A DNA stretch of 50,091 nucleotides. It comes from Marine Group III euryarchaeote CG-Epi1 (GTDB lineage: Archaea; Thermoplasmatota; Poseidoniia; MGIII; CG-Epi1). The translations under genes were made by a program, and so were the position numbers. The stretch's first letter is position 1. Each line of letters opens with the position of its first letter. Location of the stretch: contig MIZA01000002.1 of assembly GCA_001875345.1 (NCBI GenBank), forward strand, positions 1 through 50,091, given 5' to 3'. The notes below the pieces were generated by a model that saw nothing but the letters and a program-made list of their open reading frames with translations, was not told where the DNA came from and did not search any database. Below are positions 42,165 through 50,091 of the stretch, piece by piece.

Positions 42165-45100
42165 ATGTCTCGTAAAATAACTGCTTTCTTGCTAGCCATG
42201 CTGATGCTACCACTTTCAGCTATGAACACATTAGCTGATGAAAATGATCCTGACTTATCAATAAATGAGATAAGTTTTAGTGACGATTCACCTACAGGAG
42301 GTGATGAGATAACTATTACCGCAGAGGTCGCAAATGATGGGGGAACTAGTGGACTAATTACTGTAACTACAAATGTTAGCTTTTACTATGATGGAAACTT
42401 TATTGCTAAAGAAACAATAACAATTCCCGGCGGAAATACTGCAGACGCTGAAACTGAATGGACTGCAGTGGGAGGATCTCACAAAATTAAAGTAATTGTT
42501 GATGAAGAAGAGCAAATTACTGAATCTGACGAAGATAATAATGAGGAAACTGAAAATATTGCCGTTTCATATCCGCCCATATTGCTTTTAGACGATGATA
42601 ACAGCGGAAATAATGGTGGTTCGAGGACTGAAACTGACTCATACTATGCCAATGCTCTTGACAACCTTACTACTCCTATTGCATATGATATAATAAGAGT
42701 CAATAGTAGTGCTGATGCTCCTGCAATAGATGTTTTATCCGAATATCAAATGATTATTTGGGTATGTGGAACTGATTACCAAAGTGGAGACACTGATGTA
42801 ACTTTTACAGATAATGACAAATCAAATGTCGCCGAATATCTAGAGGATGGAGGTGCTATGTGGGTGATAGGAATGGATATTTTGTATGATTTTGATACAT
42901 CAGACGGTGATCGTAGCGCTGGTGACTTTGAACATGATTATCTTGGAGTTAGTTATGCAGATAATGACAGGGCAACACCTGCAGTAGTATACGGCGTAGA
43001 CGATGATCCTATTTCTGACGGTATAGAATACAATGCTGATGCAATAAGCTCAGATTTTGCAGACGATATTAACCCTAGAAGCGGATTTGAAAAAGTCTTA
43101 AGCTCAAATGGAGACTATAATATTTCAACCATTAGAACTGAAGATGAATTCAAATTGGTATTCATGACTATCGATTTTAGTTCTATTACGAGTAGTGATG
43201 ATAGGGACGAATTTATGGAAAACGTTGTTGAATACCTTGTTGAACAACTAGAAAATGATGTAAGTTTAAGCAGATTTAATACGCCTAAAGATGAAGAGAC
43301 TGTTGAACCTAACGTTGAAAACATTGTAAATGTTACAGTAAGAAACAGAGGTACTGAAGACCAGGATAGTATTCAAGTTTCATTAGAAATTACATGTTTA
43401 AATAGTTCATACACATTTACTGATTCTGAAACTATTTCGCTAGATTCAGGCACTGGTGCCTTTGTTGAGTTTGAATGGGACACTCCAGATGATGAAGATT
43501 ATGTTTATCAGATAAAGAGTAAGGCCACAATTTCAAATGATGAAAAAGAAGAAAATAATGAGAAGATTATCAAAGTCAATACATATGTTACATATGATTT
43601 AGAAGTAAAAGACGCACGTGTTACTCCGATGATAGCTGAGAAAGATGAAGAAAGAGAAATGAGCGTAATTGTCACAAATAGTGGAGATGTTACTATGAAT
43701 TCTGAAGTTAGCGGTAAAATTTACGATGGGGCCGGAAACGTTGTTGAAAATTTAGGAAACAAAGATGTCGAAGATTTAGCTCCAGGTGAAAGCTTAACGC
43801 TCACATGGGAATGGGAAACTGATGATTACGGAACTTTTTGGTTTGAAGCTAAAGTCATAGATGATAATGATGAAGTTCCAGAAAATGATATCATTGATTC
43901 GATGATGAGAAGTGTCGATGTTGAGTTTAGTGATGACATGGAAAGCGGAGTAAATGGATGGACTAATTACAAATCATTAAGCAACCCATGGCATTTAATC
44001 GATACTGACGAGGATAGTAACAGAGAAGCTTCTAGTCCAACTCACGCAATGTGGGTTGGAGATGAATCTAAGGGAGATGGAGAATATGACAATAATTGGG
44101 ATTTCTCAGTTTATACAAGTGAAGAAATCTCACTTGGTCAGACTAATCCACAGATGTCCGTTGATATTTGGTATAGCACTGAATTTAGTTGGGACGGAGG
44201 TAATGTTCAAATTACAACTGACGACGGGGAGACTTGGGAAGTAATCAACCCTGATGGTGGATATCCTGATGATGCCGTAGTTGGATTGGATAATGAACCA
44301 GGATACACTGGAACTTCTGGCGAAGGAGACACTGCTGATTGGGAAACTGCATCCTTTAGTCTTGCAAACTATACTAATCAAGATGTGAGGTTCAAGTTCA
44401 GATTTGGAACAGATTCAAGTGTAGAAGCCTACGAAGGATGGTATATTGATAATATTGAGGTTAACAGTGGAACTGAAACTCACTTTGAAGATGATTTTGA
44501 AGATGGCGACGGGGACTGGATGGCCGACATTGTTGAAAGTGAGTGGAATTACTACAGCAACAAATCCTATTCTGGAGATTATTCGTGGTATTTAGGAAAC
44601 CCAAGTACTGAAACTTACAGTGCATCTCTAAATGATTCTCTTGAATCTCCTACATTTGACATCGGCGACGGTGCTGAAAAATATGTGTCTGCTATGATAT
44701 GGTTTGCAATTGACGGTCCAAATGATTTTGTTAACCTAGAAATAAATCAATCTGGCGAATGGGAACTTTTAGAAACTTTCCCCGGAGATGATGGAGATTA
44801 CTCTAGCGAATATGATGGAGCTGACGAAAATGGATGGCTCTATTTTGAAAGCGATGTAAGTGAGTATGAAGACGATGTTTCATTCAGACTCAGATTTGAA
44901 TCTAATACCTTCACTCAACTTGAGGGATTATATGTTGATAATTTTGCAGTTTATAGTCTTCCGCCAATACCTAACGATGTTGGAACTAAAGAACTAGATT
45001 CGCCTAGCACAGCTAAACCAGGAAGATCTGTAACCTTTACTTCTGAAATCTACAATTTTGGAACAAATGATCAAGATGATTTTGAAATAAGAGGTACAGT

Positions 45101-48100
45101 AACGAGAGATGATGGTACTGAAGTTTACAACGAAACCCAAACTATTGATACACTTGAATCAAAAGATAATTCTACATTGGAATGGACTTGGGAAGGTGGA
45201 CCTGAAGGTACCTATACAATAAGAGTAGAAACATTATTATCTGGAGATCAGAGGGCCGGTAATAATCCAAAAGAAGAAAATATAGATATAGCTGAAAGTG
45301 GCTATAATGTTGCTTTAGCAGTACAAGAGCAAGCAAAAGATGTACTATCTGGTGAATCTGTAGCGTTCAATTTTACTGCCACAAATACCGGAGAAAATAG
45401 TGGATATTACGACATAAGCTTAGATTCTGAACAAGAAGATGATTGGAAAATTATTTCTCATGTAAGTTCTATTTATCTAAGTTCAGGCTCAAGTCAAAAC
45501 TTTACCGTAGTTGTAATTGCTCCAACATTGGAGCCTACTGGAAATGAACATTCCTTTACTGTAACTGTGACAAGTAGAGATGATCCTGAAACTGAAGACA
45601 GTAGTGACATCTCCGCAACCCCATTCTATCATTCACAAGAAGGTGGAGATAAAGTTCTGTTAGTCGATGCAAATTTCGGTAAAAATAATGGATATAACAA
45701 CTACTATAATGTAGATAAAATAGATAGCCGCCTAAAATTCGCTCTACAAGAATATTTTACCAATGGTGAAAGCCGAGGATATGATGTTTACACTATGCCT
45801 TATGATAGTGAACTTGGCTCATTTGGTGAACTGGGGCCTTATCCTACACTAGATTTAATGAATAATTATGATGTAGTTATATGGACTCAAGGCGATCATA
45901 ATCAAAGAAATATCACTAACTGGCAAGAATGTATCAGTGAATATCTAGATCAAGGCGGAAGTCTTTGGATTATGGGGCAACAATTTTTAACTGCATTAAA
46001 CGGAAGCGACGGGCCAAGAGAGGCTGGTGATTTTGAATATGATTATTTTAAGATTGATTACATTAGAAACAATGTTGGAACACCTGATCCACTAATCGGA
46101 GTAGATGGAGATGAAATATTTGGCGATGCGGAATATAGTATGGGAGATACGAGCATATATTTCTCTGACTATGCTGATTGGATAAGACCTAACGATGAAG
46201 CCATTGGTGCATTTTATACTGATAGAAGTAATTGGTGGCATATTGTAGATACCGTTAGTGATCCAAATCGAAAAGCGAATAGCCCTACTCATTCGATGTG
46301 GATAGGAGATGAATCTAAAGGTGATGGAGAGTACGGTAATGGATGGGATTACTCTGTTTATACTTCAGATGAATTCACACTTGGAAACAGCCCCCAGCTA
46401 TCATTCCAACACTACTATGATACTGAAAGTGAAAGCTATGCTTATGATGGAGGAAACGTACAAATTACAACTGATGGAGGAGAAACATGGGAAGTTATAC
46501 AACCTAATGGAGGATATCCGGCTCAGTCAGTTAGCGGTTTAGATGGAGAACCTGGTTACTACGGACAATCCGGAGGGTGGGTACAAGCTACATTTGATTT
46601 AACAAATTTCTCAGGTGAAGATGTAAAATTAAAATGGAGATTTGGAGCTGATGGAGTTATTGACACCTACGAAGGTTGGTATTTTGATGATGTTGAATTA
46701 ACTTCTAACGGAGGAACCACAAGTCATTTATCTGACGATATGGAAGATGGAATGGAAAACTGGGATGACGCTGCACAGGTTTTCAACATGTCTTTACATT
46801 ATGATGGAGATTACAGACTAATTGTTTCTCCTTTTACATTTGGTAAGGTTAATACTTCGAACGATCGTGAGGACATGGTAGGAAGGGCTCTTGACTGGTT
46901 ACGAGCCTCTGCAGCTGCAGATGATGTTGGAGTTAAAGTACTCAAATTAGAAACCGACGCAAAAGAAAATTCAACCATTTCGTTTTCAAGCATAATAAAG
47001 AATTATGGCTCAGATACTCAGGCAGCTATTGATGTTAAAGCAACTATTCTAGACTCTCAAGAGAACGAAGTCTGGACTAATAATCAACAGATAACAGGAC
47101 CATTAGAATCTGGTGAAGAAGAAACATTAGAATGGGAATGGGAAAGTAATAATCCTGGTGAATACATAATTATTGTAGAAACTACAAAAGAAGACGAAAA
47201 TCATAGGAATGATGATAAAGAAATTGATTTAGATGTTGAAATGGTTCATCTGCCTGAGATATCTACTTTTAATCAAGATAAAGAAGGCGAACCTGGTGCA
47301 AAATTAGAATTTAATATTGTTATCAAAAACTCAGCTTCCGGAACCGATACATTCTATCTTGATATGGTTGGATCTGCTGAAGATTGGGGATCTATGACAA
47401 ATCAAATGGAAATGAAAAGTAATGAAAGTAAAGACATTGAACTGCAGATAACCATACCAGATGATGCTGAATATGACTTATATGATCTAACTATTATTCT
47501 AACTGCCGGAGACGTTACTGAAACCTTAGACTTAACTATAGATGTGACAGATAATCCTACAAATTATGAAGTGGAAATATCTGTAAGTCCAACAAACACT
47601 GAATCTGTAGCTGGACAAGATGTAGAATTTAGTGTAACAATATACAACAACGGGGATGAAACCGATACATTTGATCTTGAAGTTTTAGGAGATGAAAGTG
47701 AATGGGTCCAATTTGAAGAAAACGGAATTACTATTGGAGCAGATGGTGAAGCTACTGTTAATGGAATAATCTCAATTCCTGACGACCAAGATGATGGAAA
47801 TGTGTATATTGAAGTTGAAGCCACTTCAAGAGGTGACGAAACTGCAAAAGATGATAAAACAATCAGAGTTTCTGTAGAAGAATTAGAAACTGGTGTAACT
47901 CTACGAAGAGAAGGATCTGGCTTAAGAACAGTAGCTCCCGGCGAATCTGATACCATCATGTTTAATATTTTGAGTGACGGAAACGGAAAACAATCTATAG
48001 AAGTAGTTGCTGAAAGCCAAGCTGGAAACTGGGTTGTATTAGAACCTGCAACATTTGATTTAGATGTTGATGAAGCTAAAGCTGTAAGTGCAACCGTAAA

Positions 48101-48767
48101 TGTTCCATTAGGAACATCTGATGCAACATATCGCTTAGAAATATTAATTTTTGATGACAATGGCAATGAATTAGCAAAATCTATATCAAATATAGTTGTT
48201 CAAACTCCAATTGAAGAAATTCAAGATGTTTCTCTTTGCTTCGCTGATTTGAGCAACCTATGTTTAGATTCAGCAAATTTTGAAATCACAATTGAAGCTT
48301 CTAAAATACAAACTGCATCTGCTGGATTTATCATTGAGAACAAGGGAACTGTTGATGTAGACGTTGCACTTGAATTGATTATGCCAGATGGATCTAAAGA
48401 TACTGATCTTTACTTTGATGAAAATAGTAAAGAATGGAGACTAGCTATTTCTCCATCCGACACTAAATTATATCCATTAAAAGTTCAAGCTGGTGAAACG
48501 CTAGATTGGGGAGCTTTAGCTGTAATTGCGAGAGAAGTTCTACCTGGAACATACACATACACACTGAATATTTTATCTGCAAGTGAATCTTCAAGTGGAG
48601 GATATGTCTTTGAAATATTAGATCAGGTAACCTTAACAGTTACAGTTGAAGGCGACATCATATCTGAAGAAACTGCGTCTGAAGGAGAAGACTCTTTACT
48701 TCCTGGACCTTCATTCTTATCTGTTGTAGGTCTCTTAGCACTAATTGTCCTCAGAAGAAAAAATTAA
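42165..48767 (+). CDS. Giant CARDB-rich secreted protein (2200 residues)
   Basis: A signal peptide (1-24) is followed by a mosaic. CARDB-like Ig folds, recognised by NDGGTSGLI, DVTMNSEVSG and ETLEWEWE patterns, occur at about 28-130, 365-470, 475-585, 940-1050 and 1590-1700. Two ThuA-like Rossmann segments begin LLLDDDNSGNNGG (about 140) and VLLVDANFGKNNGY (about 1165), each ending in an IWVxG/IWTQG and GGSLWIMG stretch. Two MAM/jelly-roll-like domains share SPTH(A/S)MW(V/I)GDESKGDGEY (about 625 and 1372). Four NPCBM/alpha-mannosidase-like beta domains (ENTVxFxVxxxNxGxxxD) fill 1700-2100. Tail LPGPSF, span, LRRKN looks like CTERM. Acidic throughout, with many sequons. Probably an adhesin or surface-layer-associated protein; no catalytic residues are evident. 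Domain names are by eye. Confidence 0.9.
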   Translation: MSRKITAFLLAMLMLPLSAMNTLADENDPDLSINEISFSDDSPTGGDEITITAEVANDGGTSGLITVTTNVSFYYDGNFIAKETITIPGGNTADAETEWTAVGGSHKIKVIVDEEEQITESDEDNNEETENIAVSYPPILLLDDDNSGNNGGSRTETDSYYANALDNLTTPIAYDIIRVNSSADAPAIDVLSEYQMIIWVCGTDYQSGDTDVTFTDNDKSNVAEYLEDGGAMWVIGMDILYDFDTSDGDRSAGDFEHDYLGVSYADNDRATPAVVYGVDDDPISDGIEYNADAISSDFADDINPRSGFEKVLSSNGDYNISTIRTEDEFKLVFMTIDFSSITSSDDRDEFMENVVEYLVEQLENDVSLSRFNTPKDEETVEPNVENIVNVTVRNRGTEDQDSIQVSLEITCLNSSYTFTDSETISLDSGTGAFVEFEWDTPDDEDYVYQIKSKATISNDEKEENNEKIIKVNTYVTYDLEVKDARVTPMIAEKDEEREMSVIVTNSGDVTMNSEVSGKIYDGAGNVVENLGNKDVEDLAPGESLTLTWEWETDDYGTFWFEAKVIDDNDEVPENDIIDSMMRSVDVEFSDDMESGVNGWTNYKSLSNPWHLIDTDEDSNREASSPTHAMWVGDESKGDGEYDNNWDFSVYTSEEISLGQTNPQMSVDIWYSTEFSWDGGNVQITTDDGETWEVINPDGGYPDDAVVGLDNEPGYTGTSGEGDTADWETASFSLANYTNQDVRFKFRFGTDSSVEAYEGWYIDNIEVNSGTETHFEDDFEDGDGDWMADIVESEWNYYSNKSYSGDYSWYLGNPSTETYSASLNDSLESPTFDIGDGAEKYVSAMIWFAIDGPNDFVNLEINQSGEWELLETFPGDDGDYSSEYDGADENGWLYFESDVSEYEDDVSFRLRFESNTFTQLEGLYVDNFAVYSLPPIPNDVGTKELDSPSTAKPGRSVTFTSEIYNFGTNDQDDFEIRGTVTRDDGTEVYNETQTIDTLESKDNSTLEWTWEGGPEGTYTIRVETLLSGDQRAGNNPKEENIDIAESGYNVALAVQEQAKDVLSGESVAFNFTATNTGENSGYYDISLDSEQEDDWKIISHVSSIYLSSGSSQNFTVVVIAPTLEPTGNEHSFTVTVTSRDDPETEDSSDISATPFYHSQEGGDKVLLVDANFGKNNGYNNYYNVDKIDSRLKFALQEYFTNGESRGYDVYTMPYDSELGSFGELGPYPTLDLMNNYDVVIWTQGDHNQRNITNWQECISEYLDQGGSLWIMGQQFLTALNGSDGPREAGDFEYDYFKIDYIRNNVGTPDPLIGVDGDEIFGDAEYSMGDTSIYFSDYADWIRPNDEAIGAFYTDRSNWWHIVDTVSDPNRKANSPTHSMWIGDESKGDGEYGNGWDYSVYTSDEFTLGNSPQLSFQHYYDTESESYAYDGGNVQITTDGGETWEVIQPNGGYPAQSVSGLDGEPGYYGQSGGWVQATFDLTNFSGEDVKLKWRFGADGVIDTYEGWYFDDVELTSNGGTTSHLSDDMEDGMENWDDAAQVFNMSLHYDGDYRLIVSPFTFGKVNTSNDREDMVGRALDWLRASAAADDVGVKVLKLETDAKENSTISFSSIIKNYGSDTQAAIDVKATILDSQENEVWTNNQQITGPLESGEEETLEWEWESNNPGEYIIIVETTKEDENHRNDDKEIDLDVEMVHLPEISTFNQDKEGEPGAKLEFNIVIKNSASGTDTFYLDMVGSAEDWGSMTNQMEMKSNESKDIELQITIPDDAEYDLYDLTIILTAGDVTETLDLTIDVTDNPTNYEVEISVSPTNTESVAGQDVEFSVTIYNNGDETDTFDLEVLGDESEWVQFEENGITIGADGEATVNGIISIPDDQDDGNVYIEVEATSRGDETAKDDKTIRVSVEELETGVTLRREGSGLRTVAPGESDTIMFNILSDGNGKQSIEVVAESQAGNWVVLEPATFDLDVDEAKAVSATVNVPLGTSDATYRLEILIFDDNGNELAKSISNIVVQTPIEEIQDVSLCFADLSNLCLDSANFEITIEASKIQTASAGFIIENKGTVDVDVALELIMPDGSKDTDLYFDENSKEWRLAISPSDTKLYPLKVQAGETLDWGALAVIAREVLPGTYTYTLNILSASESSSGGYVFEILDQVTLTVTVEGDIISEETASEGEDSLLPGPSFLSVVGLLALIVLRRKN
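44000..46720. repeat. Duplicated module within the giant CARDB gene
   Basis: The region at about 44000-44460 recurs at about 46240-46690 with around two-thirds or more base agreement in the best parts: tggagatgaatctaagggag against tggagatgaatctaaaggtg at 44058 and 46303, and DDGETWEVINPDGGYP against DGGETWEVIQPNGGYP. The two ThuA-like segments lie before each copy, so a multi-domain block of about 2.3 kb was duplicated. Confidence 0.75.
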
Positions 48768-49555
48768 TCAAAATATTTGTTTAAAATTAGCACTGGTAAA
48801 AGCAAGAAGTAGACTAAGTACAAAAGTAATGCTAAAGGCCACATTGTAAGCCAAAATACTTGTTCTAAATATCTAAGAACTATTGTTATTATTAGTACAA
48901 TTAATCCAAAAAGTATAGGAAATTTAAATTGTTTTCTAGCTTTAGCATAAGGTATGGTTGATGCAGTTAGTAATGAAACCAAACCAATAGATAAGGGAAT
49001 TAGTATATTATTATAATCATTAATTTGTGAATACTTAATTGAAATTACTACTATAAACATAGTTAATCCAGGGGAAGGTAACCCAGAAAAATATTCATTA
49101 CTACCTTGGTCTCCTATAGTGAAATTAGCTAATCTGATTATACTTAAAATTGCAATTAATAAGGCTGAAGAAATTGCAACTATATTATCTATGTTATATC
49201 TGAAATTTACGTCAAAGTTATCATCAAAAATATCTATTGCTGGGCCCTTGTCTAAATCATAGTACAATGAATAAACCAAAATAGAAGGAGCAATTCCAAA
49301 ACATATTGAATCTGAAATTGAGTCAAGATATTTTCCATAATGATGTTTGGTACCAAATTTTCTAGCCAATGCGCCATCCATTCCATCAATGATTGCACAA
49401 AAAGGCAATATTAACATGGCTACAATGTAACTTTTCTCATTACCATCAATCATGTATGTTATTGCTAAAAAACCCAAAGAAGCGCTTAGTAAAGTTGCCA
49501 TATCGGCGTAAGAAATCAGAGACAAAGGTCTAAACCATTTGAGGATTAAACTCAT
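48764..49555 (-). CDS. pssA: CDP-archaeol/CDP-diacylglycerol serine phosphatidyltransferase
   Basis: Transfers serine to a CDP-activated lipid; in archaea the product is archaetidylserine. This 263-residue, eight-span membrane protein has the full CDP-alcohol phosphotransferase motif DG-x2-AR-x8-G-x3-D-x3-D, seen as DGALAR, then HHYGKYLDS and SISD, at about residues 60-82. Its ATG overlaps the decarboxylase stop by 4 bases (two-gene operon). The 3' end shares TTAA with the giant CARDB gene. Confidence 0.94.
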   Translation of the reverse strand: MSLILKWFRPLSLISYADMATLLSASLGFLAITYMIDGNEKSYIVAMLILPFCAIIDGMDGALARKFGTKHHYGKYLDSISDSICFGIAPSILVYSLYYDLDKGPAIDIFDDNFDVNFRYNIDNIVAISSALLIAILSIIRLANFTIGDQGSNEYFSGLPSPGLTMFIVVISIKYSQINDYNNILIPLSIGLVSLLTASTIPYAKARKQFKFPILFGLIVLIITIVLRYLEQVFWLTMWPLALLLYLVYFLLLPVLILNKYFD

Positions 49556-50091
49556 TTTTCTTTCTTCCTTTTTGTTGCTAACGTACTCCTATTTATGACA
49601 CTATCGTGGATATTGTAAATGATATTGGTAACATTTTTAGCCTCCTCACTTGCAGTTGCCTTCATTTTTGAAAGCAGCCTTTTCGGAGCTTCAACTATTT
49701 TTTCTGTAGTAGATAAATCTGATAATGGTGTAAACATAGCTAAAGATTGTCCAGCTAATACTTTATCGCCTTCCTTAACCAAAAGATTAATTCCTGCAGA
49801 TTCAAATGATAGATCAACTCTAGAACCGAAATGGATTAAGCCTATTCTTTCACCCTTGGTAACTTCTGTATCTGGTTTAACGTAACTAACAATTCGTCTA
49901 ACTAAAACTCCTGCTATCTGAATTACCTTCATTACACCAATTGAGGTTTCTATCTTAGTCATCAGACGTTCGTTCCTATCTGAATCCTTGTGAAAAGCTG
50001 GAAGGTAACCTCCAGATTTATGTTTAATAGACAAAACTTTCCCATCAAAAGGAGACCTGTTTACATGAACATTATGGACATTCATAAATAT
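49552..50091 (-). CDS. psd: Phosphatidylserine (archaetidylserine) decarboxylase, start beyond window (partial)
   Basis: Decarboxylates the serine head group to ethanolamine. The visible 179 codons begin in IFMNVHNVHVNRSPFDGKV, which in the family lies about 50-80 residues from the start, so the gene continues past 50091. The frame has an internal ATG at 50085, but it is not the start. The self-cleavage site that makes the pyruvoyl cofactor is visible as HFGSRVDL (Gly-Ser), as in the short archaeal/proteobacterial PSD type. Upstream in the operon with pssA, so the pair gives archaetidylethanolamine. The C-terminal tail is basic (ATKRKKEK). Confidence 0.92.
   Translation of the reverse strand: MFMNVHNVHVNRSPFDGKVLSIKHKSGGYLPAFHKDSDRNERLMTKIETSIGVMKVIQIAGVLVRRIVSYVKPDTEVTKGERIGLIHFGSRVDLSFESAGINLLVKEGDKVLAGQSLAMFTPLSDLSTTEKIVEAPKRLLSKMKATASEEAKNVTNIIYNIHDSVINRSTLATKRKKEK

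Noticed and set aside
47564-48166. 200-codon minus-strand frame
   Set aside because: Antisense to the giant CARDB gene; Ser/Thr/Pro-rich reversed-codon composition, no promoter.
50085-50085. ATG as the start of the decarboxylase
   Set aside because: The frame stays open to the window edge and the visible sequence begins in the conserved middle of the family (NVHVNRSPFDG).
1-50091. tRNA, rRNA, CRISPR array, insertion sequence, integrase or phage genes
   Set aside because: Intergenic gaps are nearly all under 110 bases and none shows a cloverleaf, regular spaced direct repeats, or transposase/integrase motifs.

Overview
The window reads as one AT-rich, gene-dense stretch of a marine, aerobic euryarchaeal chromosome, most likely Marine Group II (Poseidoniia) or a close relative; the genus cannot be fixed from sequence alone. 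The archaeal signs are: a ftsZ-secE-nusG/Spt5-rpl11 string; a pyrB-pyrI pair; a CDP-archaeol-type PssA/PSD pair; TATA boxes centred about 26 bases upstream of start codons (leaderless mRNAs); and many secreted proteins ending in a PGF-CTERM-like tail. MutL, an aa3-type cytochrome oxidase, phenylalanine hydroxylase, VKOR and ThyA/DHFR fit an oxygen-using, partly bacterial-flavoured lineage. I see no rRNA, tRNA, CRISPR array or insertion sequence. Almost all DNA is coding; no gap without a gene exceeds about 110 bases once the small gene at 40583-40711 is counted.

Layout. 1-4528 (minus): the 5' 1509 codons of a giant secreted protein, cut by the window edge. 4618-6980 (plus): cell division, secretion, transcription elongation and ribosome genes. 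6977-9179 (minus): aspartate carbamoyltransferase subunits and a membrane protein. 9274-10995 (plus): mutL. 10992-23609 (minus): an RND/MMPL-type transporter, a cupin-like protein, two big surface cupredoxin proteins (one EF-hand and Asp/His-rich, one with three fasciclin domains), an M20 peptidase and a C-type-lectin/TSP3 surface protein. 23687-30027 (plus): the respiratory operon ctaA-ctaB-coxII-coxI-coxIII-coxIV. 30024-33095 (minus): a DoxX-like protein, a SCO-type copper chaperone with a thioredoxin domain nested inside it, a thioredoxin-like protein and VKOR. 33206-42122: phenylalanine hydroxylase, an A-type Fe-S carrier operon, a secreted cyclophilin, a CocE-like hydrolase, an MscS channel, a pterin dehydratase homologue, a 42-residue protein, thyA and folA. 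42165-48767 (plus): a 2200-residue secreted CARDB-rich protein. 48764-50091 (minus): archaetidylserine synthase and decarboxylase, the latter cut by the window edge.

How the parts fit. The oxidase operon, SCO, VKOR and thioredoxin genes form an assembly line for heme A, the CuA centre and extracytoplasmic disulfides. The two cupredoxin surface proteins just upstream are plausible copper electron carriers, though that is inference. The hydroxylase, pterin dehydratase, thymidylate synthase and DHFR share a reduced-pterin economy. Operon-leading genes look leaderless, while several internal genes carry Shine-Dalgarno sequences. Four convergent pairs share a 4-base stop overlap, showing extreme compaction.

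Most notable: the SCO protein interrupted by a thioredoxin domain resembling its neighbour, cytochrome oxidase subunit I fused to an N-terminal CxCH domain, and several sharp dyads at promoters of surface or cupin genes.
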